The position numbers and the translations under genes were made by a program. A DNA stretch of 64,000 bases, from assembly GCA_038252255.1 (NCBI GenBank), contig JBBSAM010000004.1:124001-188000 (forward strand), given 5' to 3'. Position 1 is the first letter of the stretch. The number at the start of each line of letters is the position of its first letter. This document shows, in pieces, positions 16,702 to 24,308 of the stretch. The DNA is from Chersky-806 sp038252255 (lineage in GTDB: Bacteria; Actinomycetota; Acidimicrobiia; IMCC26256; JAENVU01). Under the pieces are notes generated by a model. It saw nothing but the letters and a program-made list of their open reading frames with translations, made no database searches and had not been told where the DNA came from.

Positions 16702-17150
16702 GACACCCGCGCCGGTTCGAGCGCGCTGATGTAGTCGGCGAGCTGTGCCGCGACCTCGATGGCGAGCTCCGGATCGCCCAGGTCCGGATCGGGCCAGGTC
16801 TCCGAGACGCGTTGCCAGCTCTTGGCGCGACCGAGGAAGGAGCCCACGACGGCTTCGGTGAGGACCGGCCGCCACTGCTGCTCCCGTTCCACGAGCTGCG
16901 CGATCGCGCGCTTGTTGTCGGCTGCTTGCGAGTTCTCGGCGTGGAAACCGATCTCCAAGGCGAGCACGCGCGCTTCCTTGACCTCGTTGGGCCCGATCAC
17001 CTGCGCCTCGTAGTGCTCGCGCGGTGGGTCGGCGGGTCCGAACCACACCTTGATGCCGTAGCGCCGGACCCGCAGCCGGAGCTCGCCGAGGTCCGGTGCC
17101 AGCATGCCGCGGAGTGCGTCACCGACCTCCTCGAAGAGCTGCGACTCCAT
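16698..17150 (-). CDS. Unknown cytoplasmic protein, first gene of the hydrolase operon
   Basis: 150 residues from ATG at 17150 (MESQLFEEVGDALRGMLAPD). Mixed alpha/beta, no membrane helix. Conserved-looking parts are LRLRVRRYGIKVWFGP, EHYEAQVIGP, ALEIGFHAENSQAADNKRAI and LGRAKSWQRVSETWPDPDL; no family recognised with certainty. The open frame extends far upstream, but the start is set by position: 63 bases upstream of it lies the divergent enoyl-CoA hydratase gene. It begins a tightly overlapped four-gene operon running to 14220. Confidence 0.6.
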   Translation of the reverse strand: MESQLFEEVGDALRGMLAPDLGELRLRVRRYGIKVWFGPADPPREHYEAQVIGPNEVKEARVLALEIGFHAENSQAADNKRAIAQLVEREQQWRPVLTEAVVGSFLGRAKSWQRVSETWPDPDLGDPELAIEVAAQLADYISALEPARVS

Positions 17151-17213
17151 CCGGACAGCATGCCCCAATGGGCTAGACAGAGTCCGTAGTGACGGCGCCG
17201 GGCGAGGTGGACG

Positions 17214-17864
17214 ATGAAGATCGAAGCAGTTGACGGCATCAGGGTCCTGCGGCTCGGCAACGGGCTGAATGCCTTCGACGCCGCGTTCGTGGGCGAGCTC
17301 GACGACGCGCTGACGGCCGTCGAAGCGGATCGGAATGCCACCGCCCTCGTGACCACCGCGAGCGGGAAGCATTTCTCGAACGGGTACGACCTCGAGTTCC
17401 TGGGCAGCCTCGCGATGGACGAGCTGAAGGTGTTCATCGACGCGTCGAGCGCGGTGCTGGCCCGCATCCTGGTGTTCCCGATCCCGACGGTTGCCGCACT
17501 CAACGGACACGCGTTCGGAATCGGCGCGCTGACCGCGCTCGCACACGACCAGCGCGTGCAGAGCACCGAGCGGGGCTGGTTCTGCCTGCCCGAGGTGGAT
17601 CTCCAGATGCGGTTCAACCCGTTCCAGCTCGCGCTCGTCGCCGGGAAGCTCTCCCGCCCGACCGCGCAGGAGGCGGTGCTCAGCGGCGGTCGCTACGACG
17701 CAGCCGCGTCACTCGCGGCCGGGATCGTCGACGCGGTCAGTGGTCCCGACGACCTCGTCTCCACCGCGACGGAGCTCGCGGCACCGCGGGCCGGGAAGCA
17801 ACGCGACATCGTGGCGACGCTCAAGGGTGACCTGTATGCCGCGATCCTCGCGAAGCTCGGATGA
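17214..17864 (+). CDS. Enoyl-CoA hydratase/isomerase family protein
   Basis: 216 residues, crotonase fold. The first oxyanion segment is ASGKHFSNGYDLEFLG (residues 55-70) and the second is ALNGHAFGIGALTALAHDQR. The second usual acidic catalytic position falls in LPEVDLQMRFNPFQLALVAG, resembling Delta3,Delta2-enoyl-CoA isomerases more than classic hydratases. It is shorter than the normal 255-260 residues, ending soon after the ISGGRYDA-like segment. Likely in fatty acid or related acyl-CoA degradation. Its last 44 bases overlap the small convergent gene on the other strand. Confidence 0.85.
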   Translation: MKIEAVDGIRVLRLGNGLNAFDAAFVGELDDALTAVEADRNATALVTTASGKHFSNGYDLEFLGSLAMDELKVFIDASSAVLARILVFPIPTVAALNGHAFGIGALTALAHDQRVQSTERGWFCLPEVDLQMRFNPFQLALVAGKLSRPTAQEAVLSGGRYDAAASLAAGIVDAVSGPDDLVSTATELAAPRAGKQRDIVATLKGDLYAAILAKLG

Positions 17865-18012
17865 CCAGCGCGCCGACGAAGACCATGGGCGCCCCGACTA
17901 CGGCCCAGAGGATCTCGCCGCTCATGAACGAGCCCCCGAGCACGTCGATGCCCTGCAGGAACCAGACGGCTCCCACCAGGACGAGCAGCACCCCGATGAC
18001 CAGACGAACCAT
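17821..18012 (-). CDS. Small two-helix membrane protein
   Basis: 63 residues: MVRLVIGVLLVLVGAVWFLQ, then GIDVLGGSFMSGEILWAVVG, a second helix and a basic tail. The pattern of a helix, W-x-L-Q-G, L-G-G-S-F-M and a second helix is that of a widespread family of short actinobacterial membrane proteins without known function. It overlaps the 3' end of the enoyl-CoA hydratase gene in convergent orientation and is divergent from the next gene, 45 bases away. Confidence 0.7.
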   Translation of the reverse strand: MVRLVIGVLLVLVGAVWFLQGIDVLGGSFMSGEILWAVVGAPMVFVGALVIRASRGSRHTGHP

Positions 18013-18057
18013 GACGCCTCCTCGGTCAGGATCACGGTAGACCGCTACGGTGCCGGG

Positions 18058-18354
18058 GTGGCTCCCGTGACCCTCTGCGTGACGCTCACCGCTACTCCCG
18101 GCAACGCCGCGTTGCTCGTCGAGTACGAGGACCGGGTCCTCGAGCTGCTGCCGGCCCACGGAGCGCGAGTCGTGCAGCGCGTGCGGGCCCTCGACGCGAC
18201 AAGCGATCCGCTCGAGATCCAGGTCGTGGAGTTCCCGTCCGAGGAGGCACTCGAGCGATACCTGCAGGACCCGGCGCGCGTGGCCCTGGCGGACCTGCGC
18301 GATCGGGCGATCGCGCGCACCGAGCTGCTGCGCGTCACCGTGGTGGGTCCGTGA
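18058..18354 (+). CDS. Small protein of the dimeric alpha/beta barrel (DUF1330/ABM-like) type
   Basis: 98 residues if GTG at 18058 is used (VAPVTLCVTLTATPGN). The order strand-helix-strand-strand-helix-strand (ALLVEYEDRVLELLPAHGAR, IQVVEFPSEEALERYLQDPA, LRVTVVGP) is that of ferredoxin-like dimeric barrels, where F-P-S-x-E-A is typical of DUF1330. No catalytic residue is obvious. Start weakly supported because no ribosome site is visible. It precedes the amidohydrolase gene by 36 bases. Confidence 0.6.
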   Translation: MAPVTLCVTLTATPGNAALLVEYEDRVLELLPAHGARVVQRVRALDATSDPLEIQVVEFPSEEALERYLQDPARVALADLRDRAIARTELLRVTVVGP

Positions 18355-18390
18355 CCGGTCGCGGTACGGTTTGGACCGGGGGAGCGAACG

Positions 18391-19635
18391 ATGCAGAGCG
18401 ATGAGCTGACGAGCGACAGCCGGTACACGATCATCTCGGTCGACGGTCATGCCGGCGCCGACATCCTCGACTACAAGCCGTACCTGGGCGCGAGCTGGCA
18501 CGACGAGTTCGACGCGTGGGCGGATGCGTACGAGAACCCGTTCGCCGATCTCCTGGCCCCCACGGCTTACCGCAGCTGGGACAGCGGCCGCCGGCTGGCC
18601 GAGACCGAGTCGCAGGGTGTGGTCGCCGAGGTGCTGTTCCCGAACACGGTGCCGCCGTTCTTCGCGCAGGGGAATCTCACCGCGCTCGAGCCGACGGCGG
18701 AGGACTACCCGCGCCGCTGGGCCGGCCTCCAGGCGCACAACCGCTGGCTCGCCGACTTCTGCGCGGCGGCGCCCGGCCGGCGGGCCGGGCTCGCGCAGAT
18801 CTTCCTCAACGACGTGGACGACGCGCTCTCCGAGGTCCGCTGGGCCAGCGAGAACATGAACGTCTTCGGCGGGATCCTGCTACCGAACGTCGCGCCGAAC
18901 TCCGCGCTCGCGCCGCTCTGGGACCCGGTGTACGAGCCGTTGTGGGATCTGTGCGAAGAGCGTGACGTGGTCCTGAACGTGCATGCAGGCAGCGGCCTGC
19001 CGGACTTCGGCGATCACGAAGCGGCCCGGGGGATCATGCTCATCGAGCTCGCCTGGTTCGCGCATCGCGCGGTCTGGCACCTCATCTTCGGCGGCGTGCT
19101 CGAGCGTCATCCCAGCCTGCGTGTCGTCCTCACCGAGCAGGGAACCGCCTGGGTGCCGCGGGGGCTGGAGACGCTCGACTGGTTCCATCGCCGCATGACC
19201 CACGGCGGCGCGGCCGAGACGGTGTTCTTCGGCGCCGCCGCCAAGGGAATGTCGATGACGCCGAGTGAGTACTTCCAGCGCAACTTCTACGTGGGCGCGA
19301 GCTTCCTGCGGCCGTCTGAGAGCGCGCTGCGCTACGAGGTCGGGATCGACCGGATCATGTGGGGCGCCGACTATCCCCACAGCGAAGGCACCTACCCGTA
19401 CACGACCGAAGCGCTACGCGCCGCGTTCGCCGAGTGCCCTCCCGAGGAGACGCGCGAGATGCTCGCGACGACGGCCGCGCACGTGTACCCGTTCGACCTG
19501 GCCGCGCTCGACGAGATCGGCTCCCGCATCGGTCCCACGGTCGCCGAGGTGCAGGTGCCGTTGCCGCCGGCCGACTACCCCGCGGACTCGACCTGCAACG
19601 CCTTCGACCACGAGCAAGTCGTCAAAGCCTGGTAG
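18391..19635 (+). CDS. Amidohydrolase-2 family metal-dependent hydrolase
   Basis: 414 residues; GGGGGAGCG precedes the ATG. TIM-barrel hydrolase. It begins YTIISVDGHAGADILDYKPY, the D-x-H start of the family with the second histidine replaced; later ligands are likely NVHAGSGLPDFG, LIFGGVLERHPSLRVVLTEQ and WGADYPHSEGTYPYT (catalytic-type Asp). Members decarboxylate or hydrolyse aromatic or carboxylic compounds. A clear paralogue lies at 24462-25730 on the other strand; the two genes face each other with the accessory island between their 3' ends. Its stop codon is inside an 18-base tandem duplication. Confidence 0.85.
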   Translation: MQSDELTSDSRYTIISVDGHAGADILDYKPYLGASWHDEFDAWADAYENPFADLLAPTAYRSWDSGRRLAETESQGVVAEVLFPNTVPPFFAQGNLTALEPTAEDYPRRWAGLQAHNRWLADFCAAAPGRRAGLAQIFLNDVDDALSEVRWASENMNVFGGILLPNVAPNSALAPLWDPVYEPLWDLCEERDVVLNVHAGSGLPDFGDHEAARGIMLIELAWFAHRAVWHLIFGGVLERHPSLRVVLTEQGTAWVPRGLETLDWFHRRMTHGGAAETVFFGAAAKGMSMTPSEYFQRNFYVGASFLRPSESALRYEVGIDRIMWGADYPHSEGTYPYTTEALRAAFAECPPEETREMLATTAAHVYPFDLAALDEIGSRIGPTVAEVQVPLPPADYPADSTCNAFDHEQVVKAW

Positions 19636-19666
19636 CCCCACCGCCGCCGGTAGCCCCACCGCCGCC
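19631..19666 (+). repeat. 18-base tandem duplication across a stop codon
   Basis: GGTAGCCCCACCGCCGCC occurs twice in tandem, exactly. The first copy contains the TAG stop of the amidohydrolase gene. Confidence 0.9.
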
Positions 19667-19668
19667 AG

Positions 19669-19720
19669 CGTTTCGGTGTCGTCTCGACACGCTGGGACGT
19701 GCTCGATCGACACCGAAAGG
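19669..19720. repeat. Palindrome P1, left end of the island
   Basis: A 48-base imperfect hairpin with TTTCGGTGTCG and CGACACCGAAA as outer arms and CGACACG / CGTGCTCG as inner arms around CTGGGA. Near-identical copies are at 19772-19823 (P2) and 24346-24397 (P3). The trailing GTGCGAGAACGGT and a CAGGCC core follow. Confidence 0.9.
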
Positions 19721-19736
19721 TGCGAGAACGGTTGCT

Positions 19737-19847
19737 CAGGCCAGTGTGCGTGCATGACGCCCGCACGAACCCGTTTCGGTGTCATCGCGACACGCTGGGA
19801 CGTGTTCGATCGACACCGAAACGTGAGAACGGTCGAGCAGGCCACGG
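19737..19847 (+). repeat. Left direct repeat of the island (core C1, palindrome P2, CAGGCCACGG)
   Basis: Core C1 at 19737-19761, palindrome P2 at 19772-19823 (arms CGTTTCGGTGTC and GACACCGAAACG), then GTGAGAACGGT and CAGGCCACGG. It aligns along its length with 24309-24421 with few differences. Confidence 0.85.
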
Positions 19848-19862
19848 ATCGCCAATGACGCC
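19838..19862 (+). repeat. Core repeat C2
   Basis: CAGGCCACGGATCGCCAATG followed by ACGCC. It shares its first ten bases with the right island end at 24412 and its last ten with the other cores, as if it joined the two. It starts the first segment of the island. Confidence 0.8.
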
Positions 19863-19880
19863 CTCTGCTTGCGACCGCTG

Positions 19881-20342
19881 GTGAAGATCTCCACGGCCTT
19901 ACGTCGTCACCGCGCTTTCCGTACCGCCGTTGAGCGCGTCGTTGAGGCGTTGAGCCCGGCATCGCGGGGCGGAGGCGTTCTGATACAGCATGTCGGTCGA
20001 GTCGCTCGGCGCGAGAGCTATCACAGGGAAGGAACGGCCATTGTGCGTTAGGCACCGTCCCGCGCCCGGACCTGAACTCTTGAACTTCCTGTCTCGGGAG
20101 CCGCCATCTGGTCAGGACGTTGACGATGGCCACTAGGTCATCAGTGACCACGACCTTGGGGCGGAACGCCAGCACGAGAAAACGGCACTGGCACCGATAC
20201 CCATCACCACGAGCATGACTCGACCGAGAACTCGCCCGTCGTCTGCAATGGCCAGGAACACGGTCCCGCCCGTGAGAACGGCAGCGAAGGCTGGTGCGAC
20301 CAGGCGAAGGATCAGCGGCGTGCGAAGCACGGTCCGAGCCAT
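19881..20342 (-). pseudogene. Frameshifted PH-domain membrane protein gene
   Basis: From ATG at 20342 the frame reads MARTVLRTPLILRLVAPAFA, then a second helix (VLGRVMLVVMGIGASAVF), and shifts into nonsense at about 20175, ending at a TAG at 20133. The neighbouring frame from about 20175 continues the protein: VLAFRPKVVVTDDLVAIVNV, LTRWRLPRQEVQEFRSGRG, and then an eroded tail to about 19881. Two helices followed by 'x-V-T-D-D-x-L-x-x-x-N-x-L-x-x-x-R-L-P-x-x-E-V' is the layout of small actinobacterial bacterial-PH-domain membrane proteins. One base appears lost. The gene occupies the first island segment alone. Confidence 0.7.
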
Positions 20343-20441
20343 CTCGCAGTGGTCGGCGTTCCTGTCGCTCGACTCAAGGCCTTGTGTGTCATGGCTGCGA
20401 GCAGACACCGAAATGCCACACCCGGCGAGAGGGCACTACCT

Positions 20442-20466
20442 CAGGCCAGTGTGCAGCAATGACGCT
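20442..20466 (+). repeat. Core repeat C3
   Basis: CAGGCCAGTGTGCAGCAATG then ACGCT, 100 bases upstream of the decayed PH gene. A remnant of the palindrome's right arm, GACACCGAAA, stands at 20404-20413, in the same order as in the complete repeats. Confidence 0.85.
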
Positions 20467-20584
20467 CGCCCACCTGCCTACCTCCGTCTCGCTACCGACC
20501 TGGGGCGGCGACGTGCTCGGGTGTCTGTGGCTGGCGCTGGGTGCGCTTGGCCATGCCTTCTCATGAGCCGGCCGGACCGATTTT

Positions 20585-21676
20585 CTAGTGGGGCGGAACC
20601 GTGCGCCAAGTGGTCGCGCGGCGGAGCCACAGGTTGGGGCTATTTGACGCGCCGAACACGACCAGCACGTCGAGCTCGTTGTCGAACGCGGCGACGGCGT
20701 CACTCGGCGCGGGGACCGATCGTGCCGTGATCGCCCAGTTGTGGTGCTTCCACGTCCACGTCTCCTGGTTGGCGCTGACGACTGTCACCGCTCGGTCGCG
20801 TGTGTCGGTGGCGGCGACCGCAGAGGCATTGGGGGCGCGATTCGGCTGTTCGTGGGTCCATTGCGAACCGTTCCAGGTCCAGGTCTGCGAGTAGTAGGTG
20901 CCGGTCGGATCGGGATGGTCACATTTCGCCGGCGATCCGGGCACCGGTGGTGGGCATGAGGTATCGGGGTCGTAGGTGAAGTAGAGGAGTCCGTTGGTAG
21001 TTGGATCTCGTAGGAGGGTCCCGTGGAAACTCAGCCGCGGTGCGTCAGCGTCGTGGTGCTCCGTCCAGTCGTGGCCGTCCCACGTCCAACGCACGAAGCT
21101 CCCACCGTTGGTGAAGGCTCCCAGTGCTGCGTTTGAGGCAGCAGAGCCAGCCTGAGGTGCGAGGATCGTGAGCGCGTTGGTTGCCGCGTCGAAGGAAATG
21201 GGTACGTGTGGCCACGCGGGCGGTATGTGGGATGGATGCTCGTGGTGCCAGCGTTCTCCGTCCCAGGTCCACGTATCCGTCTTGACGTTGTCGTTGCGCG
21301 CGGGGTTCACGCGTTCGATGCCGCCGATGAGGACCGTTTCCTTGGTCTGCGCGTCGTACGACATCGACGCACCTTCTCGCGCGGCTGGGTGTGTCCGTGG
21401 GTGGGCTTCGTGCCAGCCATTCCCGTTGAATAGCCATGTATCTGCGAGGTCGGTGTAGTGAGTCCCGGTCAGGTTCGCGGCTTGTCCACCGAACAGGACA
21501 ACGTTTCGACGCGTGGCGTCGTACGTCATTGCGGTCTGGTTCCGCGCAGGCGGCAATCCTGTGCGCTCTGTGAACCGAGCGAGCGTCGCGATGCCGAGGA
21601 TCGGTCTAGTGCTGTCGCCGATACAACCCGCGAGGACACCCGCGATGAGTGTGATCAACCAAACCCGACGCATCAT
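20585..21676 (-). CDS. Kelch-like repeat lipoprotein
   Basis: 363 residues with a lipoprotein signal (RVWLITLIAGVLAGC, lipobox LAGC), so anchored on the outer face of the membrane. The mature part has about five kelch/galactose-oxidase-like repeats: AMTYDATRRNVVLFGG with DTWLFNGNGWHEAHP, ASMSYDAQTKETVLIGG with DTWTWDGERWHHEHP, ISFDAATNALTILAP with VRWTWDGHDWTEHH, then QTWTWNGSQWTHEQ and ETWTWKHHNW. These should build a beta-propeller for protein or glycan binding. Codon use is less GC-rich than in neighbouring chromosome genes. It fills the second island segment alone, between cores C3 and C4. Confidence 0.85.
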   Translation of the reverse strand: MMRRVWLITLIAGVLAGCIGDSTRPILGIATLARFTERTGLPPARNQTAMTYDATRRNVVLFGGQAANLTGTHYTDLADTWLFNGNGWHEAHPRTHPAAREGASMSYDAQTKETVLIGGIERVNPARNDNVKTDTWTWDGERWHHEHPSHIPPAWPHVPISFDAATNALTILAPQAGSAASNAALGAFTNGGSFVRWTWDGHDWTEHHDADAPRLSFHGTLLRDPTTNGLLYFTYDPDTSCPPPVPGSPAKCDHPDPTGTYYSQTWTWNGSQWTHEQPNRAPNASAVAATDTRDRAVTVVSANQETWTWKHHNWAITARSVPAPSDAVAAFDNELDVLVVFGASNSPNLWLRRATTWRTVPPH

Positions 21677-21814
21677 CCTTCTGACGCTCCCGCGCGAGTG
21701 TCGGTTCCCGCACCGGGAAGACTAGGGATGACCCGGGCTGTTCGGTTCTGGTGGCGAGACCGGCTCGCTCTCAGCGGCTATCAGGTCTTGAACTGGGTAG
21801 ACCGGTCCAGCGCC

Positions 21815-21839
21815 CAGGCCACTGTTCGCCAATGACGCC
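21815..21839 (+). repeat. Core repeat C4
   Basis: CAGGCCACTGTTCGCCAATG then ACGCC, between the divergently oriented kelch and PhyH genes. It lies 67 bases before the PhyH start. Confidence 0.85.
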
Positions 21840-21905
21840 AGTGGACGCTCGCTCCCGGACCCGGCGCTCTTGACTCGAAGGTGTCGGAGCCACACGCTTT
21901 GCAAT

Positions 21906-22640
21906 GTGTCTGTAGTTGAAGCCGCTTCGGCAGTGGAGCTCTACCACAGGTACGGCTACGCGGTTCTGCCCAAGGCCGTACCTCTCCAAGCAGTCGATTC
22001 GGCAGGGGAAGTGCTCGACACCCGCGAGTTGTCGTGGGAACGACAACTGCGACTGCTGCACGGCGGACGCTCGTGGATCTCCCATGCCGGCGAGATCACG
22101 TTCACCGCCCGACTCGCTGGAGCGGAACCAGTGCTTCGAGCGCTGTTGGCATCCCGTGCGCTCGTGGAGTTCAGGACCGCGATCGTTGGACCTTCCGCCC
22201 GTCTCTACTTCGATCAGGCCGTGTACAAGAAGGCGCAGTGCGAACAAGTGGTGCCGTGGCATCAAGACAACGGTTACAACCCGAAGAGTCCCGCCGACTA
22301 CGTAACCTTCTGGATCCCGGTGACCGACACCACGGTCGCCAACGGGACGATCCGGTTCCAGCCCGGCGGACACCGAGCGGGCCCGCTTCGGCATTGGCGG
22401 GACCCGGGTGGGTATCTCGTCTGTGACGACGACGCTCAGGGTGGTGTCCCGGTCGAGCTTCATCGTGGTGATGTCGTTGCGTTCTCCTCGCTCTTACCTC
22501 ACGCGACCGGACCCAATGAAACAAGACATGTTCGCAAGGCGTACATCGCCAGCTGCATTCCAGACGGAACGCGCCTCGCAAACGGCGCGGCGTGCGACGA
22601 CCCTGTCAACCAGCCGCTGCTCGCCGCAGGCGGAATCTGA
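21906..22640 (+). CDS. Phytanoyl-CoA dioxygenase (PhyH) family Fe(II)/2-oxoglutarate oxygenase
   Basis: 244 residues from GTG at 21906 (VSVVEAASAVELYHRYGYAV); a TTG at 21870 is an alternative. The N-terminus matches PhyH proteins (Y-x-x-x-G-Y-A-V-L-P-K-A-V-P). The iron ligands are H and D in VVPWHQDNGYNPKSPADYVT and a second H in LPHATGPNETRHVRKAYIA, where R of the R-x-x-x-x-Y part binds 2-oxoglutarate; VANGTIRFQPGGHRAG is the conserved middle. Such enzymes hydroxylate lipids or small natural products. Single gene of the third island segment; no neighbouring pathway genes point to the substrate. Confidence 0.85.
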   Translation: MSVVEAASAVELYHRYGYAVLPKAVPLQAVDSAGEVLDTRELSWERQLRLLHGGRSWISHAGEITFTARLAGAEPVLRALLASRALVEFRTAIVGPSARLYFDQAVYKKAQCEQVVPWHQDNGYNPKSPADYVTFWIPVTDTTVANGTIRFQPGGHRAGPLRHWRDPGGYLVCDDDAQGGVPVELHRGDVVAFSSLLPHATGPNETRHVRKAYIASCIPDGTRLANGAACDDPVNQPLLAAGGI

Positions 22641-22697
22641 CCCGCCGCACCCGATCAGGTAGAGGCGACATGGGCGCAGGGGGCAGTCCCCCTCGCG

Positions 22698-22722
22698 CAG
22701 GCCAGTGTGCGTCGATGAGGTC
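22698..22722 (+). repeat. Core repeat C5
   Basis: CAGGCCAGTGTGCGTCGATG then AGGTC, 57 bases after the PhyH stop. Its right end has diverged from ACGCC. Confidence 0.75.
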
Positions 22723-22775
22723 AGTTGGCGCGAGTAGTCCTCAGGCTCGGGGCGTCTTCGACCGAACAACCGGGC

Positions 22776-23165
22776 ATGGATAAGGGCGGGCCTCTGGTAG
22801 TCATCGGCTTTGCCCACGACGCCTCGTGGGGTCCGGCGGTGCGCCTGCTTGTGCGAGGGCGCGCGGGGCTCCAACTGCTCGAGGAAGCCGTCGCCTCCCA
22901 TCGGTCTGGGGCGACTCCCCAGCAGCTCACGGACCTAGTGGGTGTCGAGTCCGAGGCTGGCGAAGAACTGACTCTTGAGCCTGTCGGGACCGGCGAACGG
23001 ACCGTCGTTCGCATTGGTCGCAACAAGTTCGCCATTGGCGGGTCTGTGGGCGATTGGTCCACGCGCGCTGAGCTCTTGCACTCGCTGGAAGGTCCTGGCT
23101 TCCAGTTCCTCGACTACGCGAACGCGGGTGAGATCGCGTTCGTCGTCGAATTCGTGAAGCCGTAG
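22776..23165 (+). CDS. Unknown protein of the island
   Basis: 129 residues from ATG at 22776 (MDKGGPLVVIGFAHDASWGP). Mixed alpha/beta, no signal peptide or membrane helix. It contains AVRLLVRGRAGLQLLEEAVA, GERTVVRIGRNKFAIGGSVG, ELLHSLEGPGFQFLDYANAG and ends EIAFVVEFVKP. No family recognised. It is the only gene between cores C5 and C6. Confidence 0.5.
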   Translation: MDKGGPLVVIGFAHDASWGPAVRLLVRGRAGLQLLEEAVASHRSGATPQQLTDLVGVESEAGEELTLEPVGTGERTVVRIGRNKFAIGGSVGDWSTRAELLHSLEGPGFQFLDYANAGEIAFVVEFVKP

Positions 23166-23204
23166 CGGCGGGTTCGCGCAGACACTGGGCACAGAGCGTT
23201 CGGG

Positions 23205-23229
23205 CAGGCCACTGTGCGTTGAAGACGCC
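23205..23229 (+). repeat. Core repeat C6
   Basis: CAGGCCACTGTGCGTTGAAG then ACGCC, 39 bases after the unknown gene's stop. Confidence 0.8.
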
Positions 23230-23327
23230 AGGACGGGGATCACAAGGGGCTAGCACCGCGAGGCGCTGGCCGCGGAAGGCGTCGTCGTGATGCGGCCTTC
23301 CGAGGCGTTGGCGGCGATCGAACCGTC

Positions 23328-24260
23328 CTAGGAGAATGCTCCGCTGAGCTCCTTGCGGAAGGTGGAGCAGTCGGCGGCCACGGGCGCGTGCACGTCGAGG
23401 TGCGCGGTGACAGACCGACCGTCAGGGGTTCGGGTCAGCTCGGAGAGTCGAGCGGCCCAGAGTGTGAACCGCTTCGAGTAGTCCTTGAACTGACCGCGCT
23501 CGCTGACGTCCCAGCCGAGCGAGGTGAGCCGCTTGGTCAACGTGTCCCCGGCAGGAGGGGCACCTCCATGGACCGCCAACGTGAAGATGACGGACGGCGC
23601 ACCGCCGCGCCCACACTGAACGGACGCTGCGACGGTACCGCCGGGCGGAGCCGACACGGCACCGGTGCGGGCGACAGTGCGGATTCGTTCTGCGGCGTCG
23701 CTGGCCGATGTCTCCCCGTCGGCAGCTCTGCGCGTCGGCGCCGTGATCCGAGCGACCCCGACTCCGAGCCCGCCCAGAGCCAGCGCGGTCACGAGCCCGG
23801 TCGCCAACATCGAGGCGTGTCGGTAGGGGATCCACTCCACGATCGCGGCAAGCAAGATCAAGGGGACCCCGATGTACCAGATGGCGAAGACAGCGAGGCC
23901 AGCCTGACCGTCATGACTTGTCACCATGTCGGTTGCCGCCCATACCGCCGCAACCGCAAGCGCCACAGTCCCTGCGATCAGGAGCCCCTTGCTCTTCGTC
24001 ACGACACCGAAGATCAGTCCAGGACCCCCCACGATGAGCGCGTAGAACGGTGCGGTGATCAGCACCCCGCGTACGCTCGTGGACCGGTCTGGAGCCCAGA
24101 CTGGAGCGAGCAGCAGCACCACTTCGAACACGAGCCAGGGCCCCGCGCCCGGTAGCCCGACCTGCCACATCCACCATGCCAGACCGCGGCCGCTGCGGGC
24201 GGTTACCCAAGCGGTGCCGTTCCATCGCCACCGACCATCGGGCGACAACAACGGATCCAT
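23328..24260 (-). CDS. Membrane protein with DUF2510-like N-terminus
   Basis: 310 residues from ATG at 24260; the frame runs further upstream only because it translates through the repeat. It starts MDPLLSPDGRWRWNGTAWVT, the short Trp-rich motif (P-D-G-x-W-R-W-x-G-x-x-W) seen in DUF2510-like proteins. About five membrane helices follow to residue 175. The exported or cytoplasmic C-terminal part (VSAPPGGTVAASVQCGRGGA, GDTLTKRLTSLGWDVSERGQ, VTAHLDVHAPVAADCSTFRK) has two cysteines and no known domain. Last segment of the island, between C6 and C7. Confidence 0.6.
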   Translation of the reverse strand: MDPLLSPDGRWRWNGTAWVTARSGRGLAWWMWQVGLPGAGPWLVFEVVLLLAPVWAPDRSTSVRGVLITAPFYALIVGGPGLIFGVVTKSKGLLIAGTVALAVAAVWAATDMVTSHDGQAGLAVFAIWYIGVPLILLAAIVEWIPYRHASMLATGLVTALALGGLGVGVARITAPTRRAADGETSASDAAERIRTVARTGAVSAPPGGTVAASVQCGRGGAPSVIFTLAVHGGAPPAGDTLTKRLTSLGWDVSERGQFKDYSKRFTLWAARLSELTRTPDGRSVTAHLDVHAPVAADCSTFRKELSGAFS

Positions 24261-24308
24261 CACCGGGAGAGTAGTGACCGCACGCGCCACCGGCCCAGCA
24301 CCGTGGCC

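Noticed and set aside
19414..20175. Minus-strand open frame running through the palindromes
   Set aside because: It is only a translation of repeat DNA and of the decayed PH gene's second half; no start site or domain supports the whole frame.
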